DNA of 64,000 bases from Variovorax paradoxus (GCF_902712855.1 NZ_LR743508.1:1054001-1118000), one strand, 5' to 3'. Shown: positions 7,864 through 16,600, numbered from the stretch's first letter. Notes: generated by a model not told the origin, from the letters alone. Numbers and translations are program-made.

Positions 7864-8654
7864 AGACGATCGAATTCCGCGTGGACGGCGGCGTTGCCCT
7901 GCTGACGCTGAATCGTCCGGAGGCAAAGAACGCGCTCGACCCGGTGATGGCCGACGAACTCGGTGAGCTGCTGGAGGCCCTTCGCGCGGATGCATCGGTG
8001 CGCGTGCTCGTCATCACCGGCGCGGGCGGCGCTTTCTGCGCGGGTGGCGACGTCAAGGCAATGGGGCAGGGCGGCGCGCGCACGCATGCGCAGCGCCGGG
8101 ACGGCATGGCGCGCTATTCGCGCATCTGCACCGGATTGATGGCGCTGGAGATTCCGGTCATTGCCGCGGTCGACGGCGTGGCCTTCGGGGCGGGTTTCAG
8201 CATCGCTCTGATGTGCGACATCGTGCTGGCCAGCGAGCGCGCGCGGCTGTGCTTGGTGTTCCAGCGCATCGGGCTCATCCCGGACATGGCCGCGCACTAC
8301 ACACTGCCGCGCGTGGTCGGCCTGCAGCGCGCGAAGGAGCTGATCTTCTCGGCGCGCGAGGTCGATGCCGCGGAGGCGCTGCGGCTGGGCATCGCGATGG
8401 AAGTGCTGCCGGTGGATGCGCTGCTGCCGCGCGCACAGGCCATCGCGGGCAGCTTCGCGGGCGCGTCGCCGCTGGCCATGGGCGTGTCGAAGCGGGCGCT
8501 GCAGGGCTCGCTCGGGCACGACCTGCAGGCCGTGCTGGACATCGAGGCCGATGGCCAGGCGACGGCTTCCGGCAGCGACTACGCGAAGGAGGCCGTGCGG
8601 CGCTTCGCCGCGCGCGAGCCCGCACAGTTTCGCTGGCCTGCGGCCTCGTCCTGA
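7860..8654 (+). CDS. Enoyl-CoA hydratase/isomerase (crotonase family)
   Basis: 264 residues. The crotonase oxyanion-hole segments are present: ITGAGGAFCAGGDVKAM (about 52-68) and DGVAFGAGFSIALMCDIVLA (about 104-123). The segment FQRIGLIPDMAAHYTLPR resembles the PaaG/isomerase branch, with an aspartate where hydratases carry the second glutamate. It probably adds water to, or shifts the double bond of, an enoyl-CoA. The start overlaps the previous stop by four bases (ATGA), indicating translational coupling. Confidence 0.88.
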   Translation: MKTIEFRVDGGVALLTLNRPEAKNALDPVMADELGELLEALRADASVRVLVITGAGGAFCAGGDVKAMGQGGARTHAQRRDGMARYSRICTGLMALEIPVIAAVDGVAFGAGFSIALMCDIVLASERARLCLVFQRIGLIPDMAAHYTLPRVVGLQRAKELIFSAREVDAAEALRLGIAMEVLPVDALLPRAQAIAGSFAGASPLAMGVSKRALQGSLGHDLQAVLDIEADGQATASGSDYAKEAVRRFAAREPAQFRWPAASS

Positions 8655-8675
8655 ATTTGCACAGAGAAATCACCC

Positions 8676-9542
8676 ATGCTCGACTACCGCAAGGCACGTG
8701 ACTGGCAATCCGGCGACGTGCGCCACGCCTACACGGCGAAAGACACGATGCTCTACGCCCTCGGCCTCGGCCTGGGCGCCGACCCGCTCGACCAGCAGCA
8801 GTTGCGCTTCGTCTACGAGAAGGACCTCGCGGCGCTGCCCACCATGGCCGCCGTGCTGGCTTCGCCGGGCTTCTGGATGCGTGAGCGCAGGGAGATCGGC
8901 ATCGACTTCATGAAGCTGGTGCACGGCGAGCAGGCGGTGCGCCTGCATGCACTGCTGCCACCGACGGGCACGGTCGTGGGTCGCACGCGCGTCACGCGCG
9001 TGGTCGACAAGGGCGAAGGCAAGGGAGCGATCCTGCATGCCGAGAAGGAACTCGCGGACGACGACGGCCGCCCGCTCGCCACGGTGGAAAGCGTCTACTT
9101 CCTGCGCGGCGATGGCGGCTTTTCGAGTGCGGGCGGGCAAGCCGACGAAGCGGCAGCGCCCTCGGCGCCCACGCCGGACACCACGCCCGATCACGTGCTC
9201 GACCTGTCGACACGGCCCGACCAGGCCCTGCTCTATCGCCTCTCGGGCGACATGAATCCGCTGCATGCGGAGCCTGCTTTCGCGGCCAGGGTCGGCTTTG
9301 CCCGTCCCATCCTGCATGGGCTCGCGACCTGGGGCATGGCGGGGCGCGGATTGATCGCTGCGTACGCGGACTTCGAGCCCGCACGACTGCACGCGATGCG
9401 CGCCCGGCTGTCGGCACCGGTCTATCCCGGCGAGACGCTGCGGCTCGAAAGCTGGCGCGATGGGGCGGAGGTGGCGTTTCGCCTGCGCGCGGTCGAGCGC
9501 GATGTGCTCGTGCTCACGCACGGACGCGCCGAACTGCGATAG
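8676..9542 (+). CDS. Two-domain MaoC-like enoyl-CoA hydratase 2
   Basis: 288 residues with two hot-dog halves: an N-terminal MaoC-like domain (about 1-135) lacking catalytic residues and a C-terminal hydratase-2 domain (about 165-288). The latter carries the motif YRLSGDMNPLH, with the catalytic Asp and His, followed by PILHGLATWG. This arrangement matches the (R)-specific hydratase of peroxisomal multifunctional enzyme 2 and bacterial steroid/fatty-acid pathways. It is separated by 21 bases from the crotonase gene. Two hydratases of different fold and stereochemistry in one operon suggest two different substrates or steps. Confidence 0.88.
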   Translation: MLDYRKARDWQSGDVRHAYTAKDTMLYALGLGLGADPLDQQQLRFVYEKDLAALPTMAAVLASPGFWMRERREIGIDFMKLVHGEQAVRLHALLPPTGTVVGRTRVTRVVDKGEGKGAILHAEKELADDDGRPLATVESVYFLRGDGGFSSAGGQADEAAAPSAPTPDTTPDHVLDLSTRPDQALLYRLSGDMNPLHAEPAFAARVGFARPILHGLATWGMAGRGLIAAYADFEPARLHAMRARLSAPVYPGETLRLESWRDGAEVAFRLRAVERDVLVLTHGRAELR

Positions 9543-9601
9543 CGCAGCGCCGGGCTCACCCAGTTCACCGGGCCACCGAGGCCCCTATCCAAGGAGACCA
9601 C

Positions 9602-10738
9602 ATGAATTTCGACCTGCCCCCCGATGCCGAAGAGATGCGGGTGGCCACGCGCGACGCCGTCGATGCGTTGCTGAAGCTGGAGCCGCGCTACCACGAGACC
9701 GAGGAGGTGCCCGAGCAGGTGGAGGCCACGCTGCGCGAGATGGGCTTCTACGGCATGGCCATTCCCGAGGCCTACGGCGGCATGCCGATGGACCATCTCA
9801 CCAGCGTGGCGGTGCAGCTCGAGCTGGCGCGCCTGCCGCCGCAGTTCTGGCCCTTCGTGCGTTCCGCGCTCGGCCCGGGCGTGCACATCATCGTGGACCA
9901 CGGCTCGGAGGCGATCAAGAAGAAGTGGCTGCCCGAGATCGCCTCGGGCCGCTCGCGCAACTGCATCGCCATCACCGAGCCGCACGCCGGCTCGGACGCG
10001 GCGCGCATGCTCGCGTCGGCGACGCGCGAGGGCGACCACTATGTGCTGAACGGCGTGAAGACCTTCATCTCGAACGCGAACCACGCGCACTCGATCACCG
10101 TGCTGGCGTCCACCGACCGCTCCGCCGGCAAGCGCGGCATCTCGGCCTTCCTGCTGGACACCACCACGCCGGGTTTCAAGGTGACGCGCACCATGCCGAC
10201 CATGGGCTGGATGGACGACAGCCTGTGCGAGATCTCGTTCACCGACTGCCGCATTCCCGCGGAGAACCTGCTGGGCGAAGAAGGGCGCGGCCTGTCGTAC
10301 GCGATGTCGGGCCTGAACGAAGGCCGGCTCAACGTCGGCTGCCAGGCGCTGGGCCCCGCGCAGATCGCGCTCGACGAAACCATCGAGCATGCGAAGACGC
10401 GCGTGACCTTCGGCCAGACGCTGGGTGAGCACCAGGCGATCCAGCACATGATCGCGGACATGGCGATGGACCTGCACGCCGCGCGCGTGGTGCTGTTCGA
10501 GGCGGTCTGGCGCGCAGCGCGCGGCGAGGACGCGCGCATGAAGGCATCGATGGTGAAGGTGATCTGCACCGAGGCGGCCTGCCGCATCGCCGACAAGGCG
10601 CTGCAGATCTTCGGCGGTTCGGGCTACTGCCGCGGCACCATCGTCGAACGGGTGTATCGCGACCTGCGGGTGCTGCGCATCTACGAAGGCGCGTCGGAGA
10701 TCCACCGGAACATGATCGCCAAGCAACTGCTGTCGTAG
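9602..10738 (+). CDS. Acyl-CoA dehydrogenase
   Basis: 378 residues, the usual length for FAD-dependent acyl-CoA dehydrogenases. Motifs: CIAITEPHAGSDAA (flavin-binding strand), LNEGRLNVGCQALG, FGQTLGEHQAIQHMIADM, QIFGGSGYCRGTIVERVYRDLR and the terminal IYEGASEIHRNMIA region with the catalytic glutamate. It introduces the 2,3-double bond into an acyl-CoA and passes electrons to ETF. A strong ribosome site (AAGGAG) lies just upstream of the ATG at 9602. It is the last gene of the plus-strand operon and converges on the metallophosphoesterase gene with a gap of 9 bases. Confidence 0.95.
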   Translation: MNFDLPPDAEEMRVATRDAVDALLKLEPRYHETEEVPEQVEATLREMGFYGMAIPEAYGGMPMDHLTSVAVQLELARLPPQFWPFVRSALGPGVHIIVDHGSEAIKKKWLPEIASGRSRNCIAITEPHAGSDAARMLASATREGDHYVLNGVKTFISNANHAHSITVLASTDRSAGKRGISAFLLDTTTPGFKVTRTMPTMGWMDDSLCEISFTDCRIPAENLLGEEGRGLSYAMSGLNEGRLNVGCQALGPAQIALDETIEHAKTRVTFGQTLGEHQAIQHMIADMAMDLHAARVVLFEAVWRAARGEDARMKASMVKVICTEAACRIADKALQIFGGSGYCRGTIVERVYRDLRVLRIYEGASEIHRNMIAKQLLS

Positions 10739-10747
10739 GTGCGGCCG

Positions 10748-11488
10748 CTACGGCAGCAGGTAGCCGGTGCGCAGTGCGCTCGCCCAGTCGGTCCGCTGGC
10801 GCGAAAGGGCCAGTGCGGCCATGGGCCGATGGTCGTACGGCACCGACAGCAGCGCGCAGGTCCACGCGCCGGCCCGTTGTTCCGCGATGGCGTAGCGCGC
10901 GTCCGGCGAAGCTGTCTGCACGGCATGCGGGAACGGATGAATGTCGTCGTATGCCGGCAGGCCCACGCTCCCCGGATTGACGATCAACTGTCCGCTGGAA
11001 GCACGAACGGCGCGAGGCATGTGCGTGTGGCCGCATGCGACCAGTGGCGCATCCACCTGGCCGAGGCGCGCGTCGATCTCCTGCAAGGTGGCCGCACGGA
11101 ACAGCGACGGTTCGACCGTCTCGAGAAAGTACTCGACGTCGCTGGCCGGCGTGCCGTGGCACAGCATGACGTCGGGGCCGAGGCGCAGGGCCGGTTCGAG
11201 CGACGCCAGCCATTCGAACTCCGTCGGGCCCAGGCACGAATGGGCGAATTCGTCGGAGGGGCCCCGCCGGCCCGGGCCCGGCGTCAGCAGCTGGCGCTCG
11301 TGGTTGCCGGCCAGGTGCACCCAGTCCTGCGCCATGAGGAACCGCGCGGTCTCCAGCGGCATCAACGGACCCGACACGCTGTCGCCGAGGTTCACGACCA
11401 GGTCGGCGCCGCGGCGGGCGATGTCCTCGACCACGGCCTGGAGAGCCGGTAGGTTGCCGTGAATGTCCGAGACGATGGCGATGCGCAT
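10748..11488 (-). CDS. YfcE/MJ0936-type metallophosphoesterase
   Basis: 246 residues. The calcineurin-like metal motifs are complete: the N-terminal DIHGN, VNLGDSVSG, GNHE, CHGTP and GHTH. Small soluble phosphoesterases of this group hydrolyse phosphodiesters or diadenosine polyphosphates; the physiological substrate is not predictable. The ATG at 11488 (MRIAIVSDIHG) is chosen because homology starts there; the frame extends 14 codons further upstream. It is 20 bases downstream of the CorA-like gene on the same strand and may be co-transcribed. Confidence 0.9.
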   Translation of the reverse strand: MRIAIVSDIHGNLPALQAVVEDIARRGADLVVNLGDSVSGPLMPLETARFLMAQDWVHLAGNHERQLLTPGPGRRGPSDEFAHSCLGPTEFEWLASLEPALRLGPDVMLCHGTPASDVEYFLETVEPSLFRAATLQEIDARLGQVDAPLVACGHTHMPRAVRASSGQLIVNPGSVGLPAYDDIHPFPHAVQTASPDARYAIAEQRAGAWTCALLSVPYDHRPMAALALSRQRTDWASALRTGYLLP

Positions 11489-11508
11489 CGCGCGATCCTG
11501 CCGTCCGG

Positions 11509-13218
11509 TCAGTCCGCCCCGGGCCGCCACACGCGCGCCAGCGCGGCCAGCTTGCCGCGAAAGCCCAGTCTGTCATTGGACAGTGCGTCGATGAAGTCCG
11601 AAAGGCGCTGCGACTTCACCATGGTGTAGATGGTGAGCCAGGTGGTCGCCACGAACACCACGCCGAACCAGATCGCCTTGCGCCACAGCGGCGCATCGGC
11701 CTCGGCCAGCAGGTTCATGCCCAGGAAGCCGGTCGTGATGGTGCCGATGAGCCCGAACAGCGTGACCACCGTGAGCCGCACCACGGTGCTGGCCTGGCGG
11801 CGCAGGCTGTCGGCGTCGAGGTAGGTGTTCATGTCGGCGATGCGCGACTTGACCTCGTCGTAGAGCGGATCGAGCCCGAGGTGCGTGGCGCACATGTGCG
11901 AGAGCGCGCGCACCTGCGCCTGTTCGGAGATCTCGTGGAACCAGTAGCGGTGCGTGAAGCGCAGGAAGCGCTCGAAGCTCGCGCGGATGGCGCGCTTGAA
12001 CTGCTTCACGCTCGGCGTGCTGCGGATGTCCAGCCGCTTCAGTGCCTCCACCAGCTGGTCGGAGAACATCAGCAGCGAGGCCTTCTGGAAGTGTGCGATC
12101 AGGAACAGCAGGAAGTGCTGGTGCCTGAATTGCGCAAGCACGCCGCGGTCGCGGCAGCAGAAGAATTCGGACTGGGCGTCGCCCACCACGACCAGCGCAT
12201 GGCCGTTGCACAGGTAGCGCGTGTTGGGCGCGGCGCCGGCGTTCACCCAGAAGCGGTCGTAGCAGTACTTGTGCTCGAAGTCCGCGAGGTGATGGTCGGC
12301 GTACGGCAGGTGGGCATCGGTGGCGCCCGCGCCGGTCACCAGCGCCAGCCGCACGAAGTCGTCGCGCGTCAGCCGCCGCGGATCGTCCAGCGACAGGTAG
12401 GCCATGACCGGCATGCGGTAGTACTCGATCTGCCGGTAGCGCAGCGCGCCGGGCTCGTCCGAGTAGTCGGTCACCAGCGGCTGCATCAGGTAGGCCCAGT
12501 GCGAGGAAATGCGCGGCGCGCGATGCTGGGCCACGTGCGACAGGAAGGCCTCGCGCTGCTGCGCGTCGGAACGCGCGAGCACCCGGCCGTCTGCGGCCAG
12601 CCATTCGACGCTGGCCATGCAGTGCAGCGCGGTGCCGTCGGGCTCCCAGCCGGACGGGTAGGCGCGCCCGAAGCGATAGAGAATCTCCTGCGCCTGTGCG
12701 AGACCCAGGTCGTCGGCGCCGACCTCGAGATTGAGCAGCACCACGTCGATGTCGAAGAAGAAGTACAGGTCGCAGTGGATCACCTGCAGCATGACCGGCG
12801 CATCGCCCGCACGCGCCACCACGCGCACGGCCGCGATGTCGTGGCGGCGGAAGATGCGCATCGGCGAATCGCCGTCGCCGCCGGTGCTGTCCGTCGCGCC
12901 GCGCGCGCGGCCCTCGCCGTAGAGAAAGCGCTGCACGTAGGGCAGAAAGCTCACGAACTCGTTGTAGTGCCGCTCGTGGAAGCGGCTGCTGTCGCCGGTG
13001 TATTCGTCGACCTCCTCGCGCCAGGGCGAGGCATCGCCCATCTCGCGCAGCACGTGCCAGGGGCCATGGTGGGCGGGCTTGGCGTCGGCCGCGGGCATCA
13101 GGCGCAAGGGCCAGAGCAGCGCCTGCCTGAAATGGCGTACCGTGGGGGTGTCGGCGCGCACCGCTGCGGCGACCGTGTTTTCCTCTGTGAGCATCGTGGC
13201 CGAGGGCGAGTTCAGCAT
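11509..13218 (-). CDS. CorA-like metal-ion transporter with long N-terminal domain
   Basis: 569 residues from the ATG at 13218 (an alternative ATG is at 13194). The C-terminus has two membrane helices. The first ends with GFLGMNLL, the GMN selectivity motif of CorA channels, at about residue 500-502; the second is IWFGVVFVATTWLTIYTMV. The usual MPEL after GMN is not recognisable. The protein is much longer than typical CorA (about 320); the extra residues form a large cytoplasmic N-terminal part with no transmembrane segment. It probably moves Mg2+, Co2+ or another divalent ion through the inner membrane. It is divergent from the kgu operon. Confidence 0.82.
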   Translation of the reverse strand: MLNSPSATMLTEENTVAAAVRADTPTVRHFRQALLWPLRLMPAADAKPAHHGPWHVLREMGDASPWREEVDEYTGDSSRFHERHYNEFVSFLPYVQRFLYGEGRARGATDSTGGDGDSPMRIFRRHDIAAVRVVARAGDAPVMLQVIHCDLYFFFDIDVVLLNLEVGADDLGLAQAQEILYRFGRAYPSGWEPDGTALHCMASVEWLAADGRVLARSDAQQREAFLSHVAQHRAPRISSHWAYLMQPLVTDYSDEPGALRYRQIEYYRMPVMAYLSLDDPRRLTRDDFVRLALVTGAGATDAHLPYADHHLADFEHKYCYDRFWVNAGAAPNTRYLCNGHALVVVGDAQSEFFCCRDRGVLAQFRHQHFLLFLIAHFQKASLLMFSDQLVEALKRLDIRSTPSVKQFKRAIRASFERFLRFTHRYWFHEISEQAQVRALSHMCATHLGLDPLYDEVKSRIADMNTYLDADSLRRQASTVVRLTVVTLFGLIGTITTGFLGMNLLAEADAPLWRKAIWFGVVFVATTWLTIYTMVKSQRLSDFIDALSNDRLGFRGKLAALARVWRPGAD

Positions 13219-13255
13219 CGCCGAGTGTAGGCAGGGGGTAGGACAAAATGACCAC

Positions 13256-13271
13256 CTAGGGGAATCCCTAG
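13256..13271. promoter_or_regulatory. Unassigned 16-bp palindrome
   Basis: CTAGGG-GAAT-CCCTAG is a perfect 6-bp inverted repeat with a 4-base spacer, in the gap between the CorA-like gene and the kgu operon, 7 bases before the PtxS-type operator. It could be an operator for either gene; no regulator is identified. Confidence 0.45.
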
Positions 13272-13278
13272 ATCGCTC

Positions 13279-13292
13279 TGAAACCGGTTTCA
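13279..13292. promoter_or_regulatory. PtxS-type operator
   Basis: TGAAACCGGTTTCA is a perfect 14-bp palindrome and is the sequence described for PtxS binding upstream of the 2-ketogluconate genes in Pseudomonas. It lies 78 bases before the first gene of the transporter/kgu operon. TATAAG at 13293-13298 directly abuts it and could be the -10 element, so binding would block RNA polymerase. The encoded LacI-family protein at the end of the operon is the natural ligand-responsive repressor. Confidence 0.85.
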
Positions 13293-13370
13293 TATAAGCT
13301 GCAAGCATTGCTTTTTGGCATGCACGCGCCCATCCGGCGTTTTCCTGCACCTGTTGCGCGCTCGCCCACC

Positions 13371-14042
13371 ATGAACTACCAGTTTCAATTCGACGCCGTC
13401 TTTGCCGCCTGGCCGCTGCTGCTCAAGGGCACCTGGATCACCATCCAGCTGTCGCTGGTGGCCACCGTGCTGGGCCTGGTGGTGGCCATCTTCTGCGCCT
13501 GGGGCAAGACTTCGGGGCCGGGCTGGCTGCGCTTCATCATCAATGCCTACATCGAGGTGATCCGCAACACGCCGTTCCTCGTGCAGCTGTTCTTCTTCTT
13601 CTTCGCGCTGCCGGCCATCGGACTGCGCTGGTCGCCGCAGACGGCCGCGCTGGTGGCCATGGTGGTGAACCTGGGCGCCTACGCCACGGAAATCATCCGT
13701 GCGGGCATCGAGTCGATCCCCAAGGGGCAGATCGAGGCGGGCCGTGCGCTCAACCTCAAGCCCTGGGAAATCTTCCGCTTCGTCATCATCAAGCCGGCAT
13801 TGAAAGCCATCTACCCGGCGCTCACCAGCCAGTTCATCCTGCTGATGCTGAGCTCGGCCGTGGTCTCGGTCATCTCTGCCGACGACCTGACCTCGGTGGC
13901 CGCCAACCTGCAGTCGCAGACCTTCCGCAGCTTCGAGATCTACATCGTCGTCGCGGCCATCTACCTGGCGCTGGCGCTCGCCTTCTCGGCGATGTTCAAG
14001 CTGATCTACAAGCGCACGCTCAACTACCCGGACCGCCGGTAA
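13371..14042 (+). CDS. ABC transporter permease, polar amino acid type (HisM/Q-like), kgu operon
   Basis: 223 residues with about five hydrophobic segments. The cytoplasmic loop EIIRAGIESIPKGQIEAGRAL is the EAA motif of the His/Glu/Gln permease subfamily. The ATG at 13371 (MNYQFQF) starts the homology; 21 further codons upstream are open but would begin within the leader. It is the first gene after the PtxS-type operator and pairs with the second permease 24 bases on. By context the substrate is probably 2-ketogluconate or a related sugar acid rather than an amino acid (inference). Confidence 0.9.
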   Translation: MNYQFQFDAVFAAWPLLLKGTWITIQLSLVATVLGLVVAIFCAWGKTSGPGWLRFIINAYIEVIRNTPFLVQLFFFFFALPAIGLRWSPQTAALVAMVVNLGAYATEIIRAGIESIPKGQIEAGRALNLKPWEIFRFVIIKPALKAIYPALTSQFILLMLSSAVVSVISADDLTSVAANLQSQTFRSFEIYIVVAAIYLALALAFSAMFKLIYKRTLNYPDRR

Positions 14043-14066
14043 GAGACCACGGACGGAGCAGACACC

Positions 14067-14720
14067 ATGCGTACCTTCGGCTATCCCGAATTCCTTTTCA
14101 TCCTCGAAGCGGCCAAGTGGACGCTGGCGCTGTCGGCCATCGCCTTCGTGGGCGGCGCGATCCTGGGGCTCCTCATCGCGCTCATGCGCACCTCGGAGTC
14201 CGGCTGGGCCCGCGGCATCTCGACCACCTTCATCCAGATCTTCCAGGGCACGCCGCTGCTGCTGCAGCTGTTCCTGGTGTTCTTCGGCGCACCGGTGCTG
14301 GGGCTGGACATCAACCCCTGGGTGGCGGCCGGCGTGGCGCTCATCCTGAACAGCGCCGCCTTTCTCGGCGAGATCTGGCGCGGCTGCATCGAGGCCATTC
14401 CGCGCGGCCAGTGGGAAGCGGCCGAGGCGCTGAGCCTCAGGTACAGCGCCCGCATGCGCGACGTGGTGCTGCCGCAGGCGCTGAAGATCGCGCTGGCGCC
14501 CACGGTCGGCTACGTGGTGCAGATCATCAAGGGCACGTCGCTCGCGGCCATCATCGGCTTCGTCGAGGTGACGCGTGCCGGGCAGATCGTCAACAACGCC
14601 ACCTTCCAGCCGCTGATCGTGTTCTCGGTGGTGGCCGCCATCTACTTCGTGATCTGCTGGCCGCTGTCGCTGCTGGCCGCACGCATGGAGCGCAAGCGCG
14701 CCCGCGCCCTGGCGAGATGA
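14067..14720 (+). CDS. ABC transporter permease, polar amino acid type, second subunit
   Basis: 217 residues, again of the HisM/HisQ family, with an EAA loop GEIWRGCIEAIPRGQWEAAEAL (abbreviated key residues EIWRG...PRGQWEAA) near residue 105 and hydrophobic helices on either side. It forms the heteromeric inner-membrane pore with the preceding gene product. A 95-bp repeat follows the stop codon within 6 bases, before the binding-protein gene. Confidence 0.9.
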   Translation: MRTFGYPEFLFILEAAKWTLALSAIAFVGGAILGLLIALMRTSESGWARGISTTFIQIFQGTPLLLQLFLVFFGAPVLGLDINPWVAAGVALILNSAAFLGEIWRGCIEAIPRGQWEAAEALSLRYSARMRDVVLPQALKIALAPTVGYVVQIIKGTSLAAIIGFVEVTRAGQIVNNATFQPLIVFSVVAAIYFVICWPLSLLAARMERKRARALAR

Positions 14721-14725
14721 CTACT

Positions 14726-14820
14726 CCCCCAGTCTTCGCGCACTTCGTGTCGCTTCGCCAACCCCCTCGCCGGGGGCAACACCGGCGGCCCGGCCAAGCC
14801 GGTTCCGCGGCGTTCCACGA
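14726..14820 (+). repeat. Intergenic two-hairpin repeat, copy A
   Basis: About 95 bp, starting CCCCCAGTCTTCGCGCACTT and ending TTCCACGA. It contains a C5/G5 hairpin and a CCGGC...GCCGG hairpin. It is about 85-90% identical by eye to copies at 15683 and 57525, and more distantly to one at 60678. It lies directly behind the stop of the second permease gene. Confidence 0.85.
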
Positions 14821-14884
14821 ACGAAACCGTTCATTGCGCTGATTTTTTCCCGTCGCTTCCTTCTTTATCCAGGAGACACATCCC

Positions 14885-15682
14885 ATGACCCGTACCACCA
14901 CCCGCCGCGCAGCCATCGCCGCCCTCGGCCTGGGCGCCGCCCTCACCGTGTTCGCCCCTTTCGCCTCGGCCCAGTCCGTGGCCGACATCAAGAAGAAGGG
15001 CGAGATCACCATCGGCATGCTGGTCGACTTCCCGCCCTACGGCACCACCGACGCGAAGAACCAGCCCGACGGCTACGACGCCGACGTGGCCAAGCTGCTG
15101 GCCAAGGACTGGGGCGTGAAGGCCAACATCGTGCCGGTCACCGGCCCGAACCGCATTCCTTTCCTGCTGACCAACAAGGTCGACCTGCTGGTGGCTTCGC
15201 TGGCCATCACGCCCGAGCGCTCGAAGCAGGTGCAGTTCTCCACGCCGTATGCGGCCGCCACCATCGTGCTGTACGGCGCGACCAAGACCCCCATCAAGGC
15301 CGCTGGCGACCTGAAGGGCCTGCGCGTTGGCGTGGCCCGCGCTTCGACGCAGGACGTGGCCGTGACCAAGGCCGCGCCGGAAGGCACCGAGATCCGCCGC
15401 TTCGACGACGACGCATCGGCCATGCAGGCCCTCATCTCGGGCCAGGTCGATGCCATCGGCTGCTCGGTGACCGTGGCTGCGCAGATCGCCAAGCGCGTGC
15501 CCGCCAACACCTTCGAAAACAAGTTCACGCTGGTGCAGCAGTCGATGGGCATCGCGATGCGCCCCGGCCAGGACGAGCTGACCAAGGCCGTGAACGACTT
15601 CGTGCAGAAGAACACCGCCAATGGCGAGCTGAACAAGCTCTACCAGAAGTGGCTGCAGGCCGACCTGCCGAAGATGAACTGA
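14885..15682 (+). CDS. Periplasmic solute-binding protein of the kgu-linked ABC transporter
   Basis: 265 residues with a Tat-like or Sec signal (TRRAAIAALGLGAALTVFAPFASA, key residues R7-R8, cleavage after ASA). The mature part opens KKKGEITIGMLVDFPPYGTTD, typical of family 3 (polar amino acid) binding proteins, and includes RIPFLLTNKVDLLVAS and PERSKQVQFSTPY. It delivers ligand to the two permeases upstream. Unlike most members the ligand is probably a sugar acid, given the operon. The gene lies exactly between two copies of the 95-bp repeat. Confidence 0.9.
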   Translation: MTRTTTRRAAIAALGLGAALTVFAPFASAQSVADIKKKGEITIGMLVDFPPYGTTDAKNQPDGYDADVAKLLAKDWGVKANIVPVTGPNRIPFLLTNKVDLLVASLAITPERSKQVQFSTPYAAATIVLYGATKTPIKAAGDLKGLRVGVARASTQDVAVTKAAPEGTEIRRFDDDASAMQALISGQVDAIGCSVTVAAQIAKRVPANTFENKFTLVQQSMGIAMRPGQDELTKAVNDFVQKNTANGELNKLYQKWLQADLPKMN

Positions 15683-15776
15683 CCCCCAGTCTTCGCGCAC
15701 TTCGTATCGCTACGCCAACCCCCTTGCGGGGGCAACACCAGCGTCCCGGCAAAGCCGGTTCCGCGGTGTTCCACGA
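15683..15776 (+). repeat. Intergenic two-hairpin repeat, copy B
   Basis: Starts at the base after the binding-protein stop codon. Same orientation and structure as copy A (C5/G5 hairpin, then CCGGCAAAGCCGG). The distance from copy A to copy B is 957 bases and contains just the binding-protein gene. Confidence 0.85.
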
Positions 15777-15820
15777 GAAGTCGCAGAGGGCCGAACAATG
15801 AAATATCGGAAGCAACGAGC

Positions 15821-16600
15821 ATGACGGACGCAGTCACAAACGCCGCGACCACGGAATCGATCATCCGCATGGAAGCGGTCAACAAGTGGTACGGTGAATT
15901 CCAGGTGTTGACCGGCATCGACCTGTCGGTGCGCCAGGGCGAGCGCATCGTGATCTGCGGGCCTTCGGGCTCGGGCAAGTCCACGCTCATCCGCTGCATC
16001 AACCGCCTCGAGACGGTGCAGAAGGGCCGCATCGTGGTCGACGGCATCGACCTCACGGCCGGTGGCAAGAACGTCGACGCGGTGCGCGCCGAGGTGGGCA
16101 TGGTGTTCCAGCAGTTCAACCTGTTCCCGCACCTGACCATCCTGGAGAACTGCACGCTCGCGCCGATGCGCTCGCGCGGCATGACGAAGGCGCAGGCGGA
16201 GGAGGTGGCCATGAAGTACCTCACGCGCGTGCGCATTCCCGAGCAGGCCGGCAAGTACCCGAGCCAGCTGTCGGGCGGCCAGCAGCAGCGCGTGGCGATC
16301 GCGCGCGCGCTGTGCATGTCGCCCAAGATCATGCTGTTCGACGAGCCCACTTCCGCGCTCGACCCCGAGATGGTCAAGGAAGTGCTCGACACCATGATCG
16401 GCCTCGCCGAGGACGGCATGACCATGCTGTGCGTCACGCACGAAATGGGCTTTGCCCGCAGCGTGGCCGACCGCGTGATCTTCATGGCCGAGGGCAGGAT
16501 CGTCGAGCAGGCCCCGCCCGAGGAATTCTTCGGCAACCCCAAGGACGAGCGCACGCGCCAGTTCCTCGGCCAGATCCTCAGCTCGCACCAGGGGCACTGA
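15821..16600 (+). CDS. ABC transporter ATP-binding protein (GlnQ-type), kgu operon
   Basis: 259 residues. It has Walker A GPSGSGKST, a Q-loop in MVFQQFNLFPHLTI, the signature LSGGQQQRVAIARAL, Walker B IMLFDEPTSALDPE and the H-loop CVTHEMGFA, all intact. It energises the two permeases and the binding protein. Its stop overlaps the next start (TGATG), linking transport to the kguE-like gene by translational coupling, which supports the sugar-acid role. Confidence 0.93.
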   Translation: MTDAVTNAATTESIIRMEAVNKWYGEFQVLTGIDLSVRQGERIVICGPSGSGKSTLIRCINRLETVQKGRIVVDGIDLTAGGKNVDAVRAEVGMVFQQFNLFPHLTILENCTLAPMRSRGMTKAQAEEVAMKYLTRVRIPEQAGKYPSQLSGGQQQRVAIARALCMSPKIMLFDEPTSALDPEMVKEVLDTMIGLAEDGMTMLCVTHEMGFARSVADRVIFMAEGRIVEQAPPEEFFGNPKDERTRQFLGQILSSHQGH

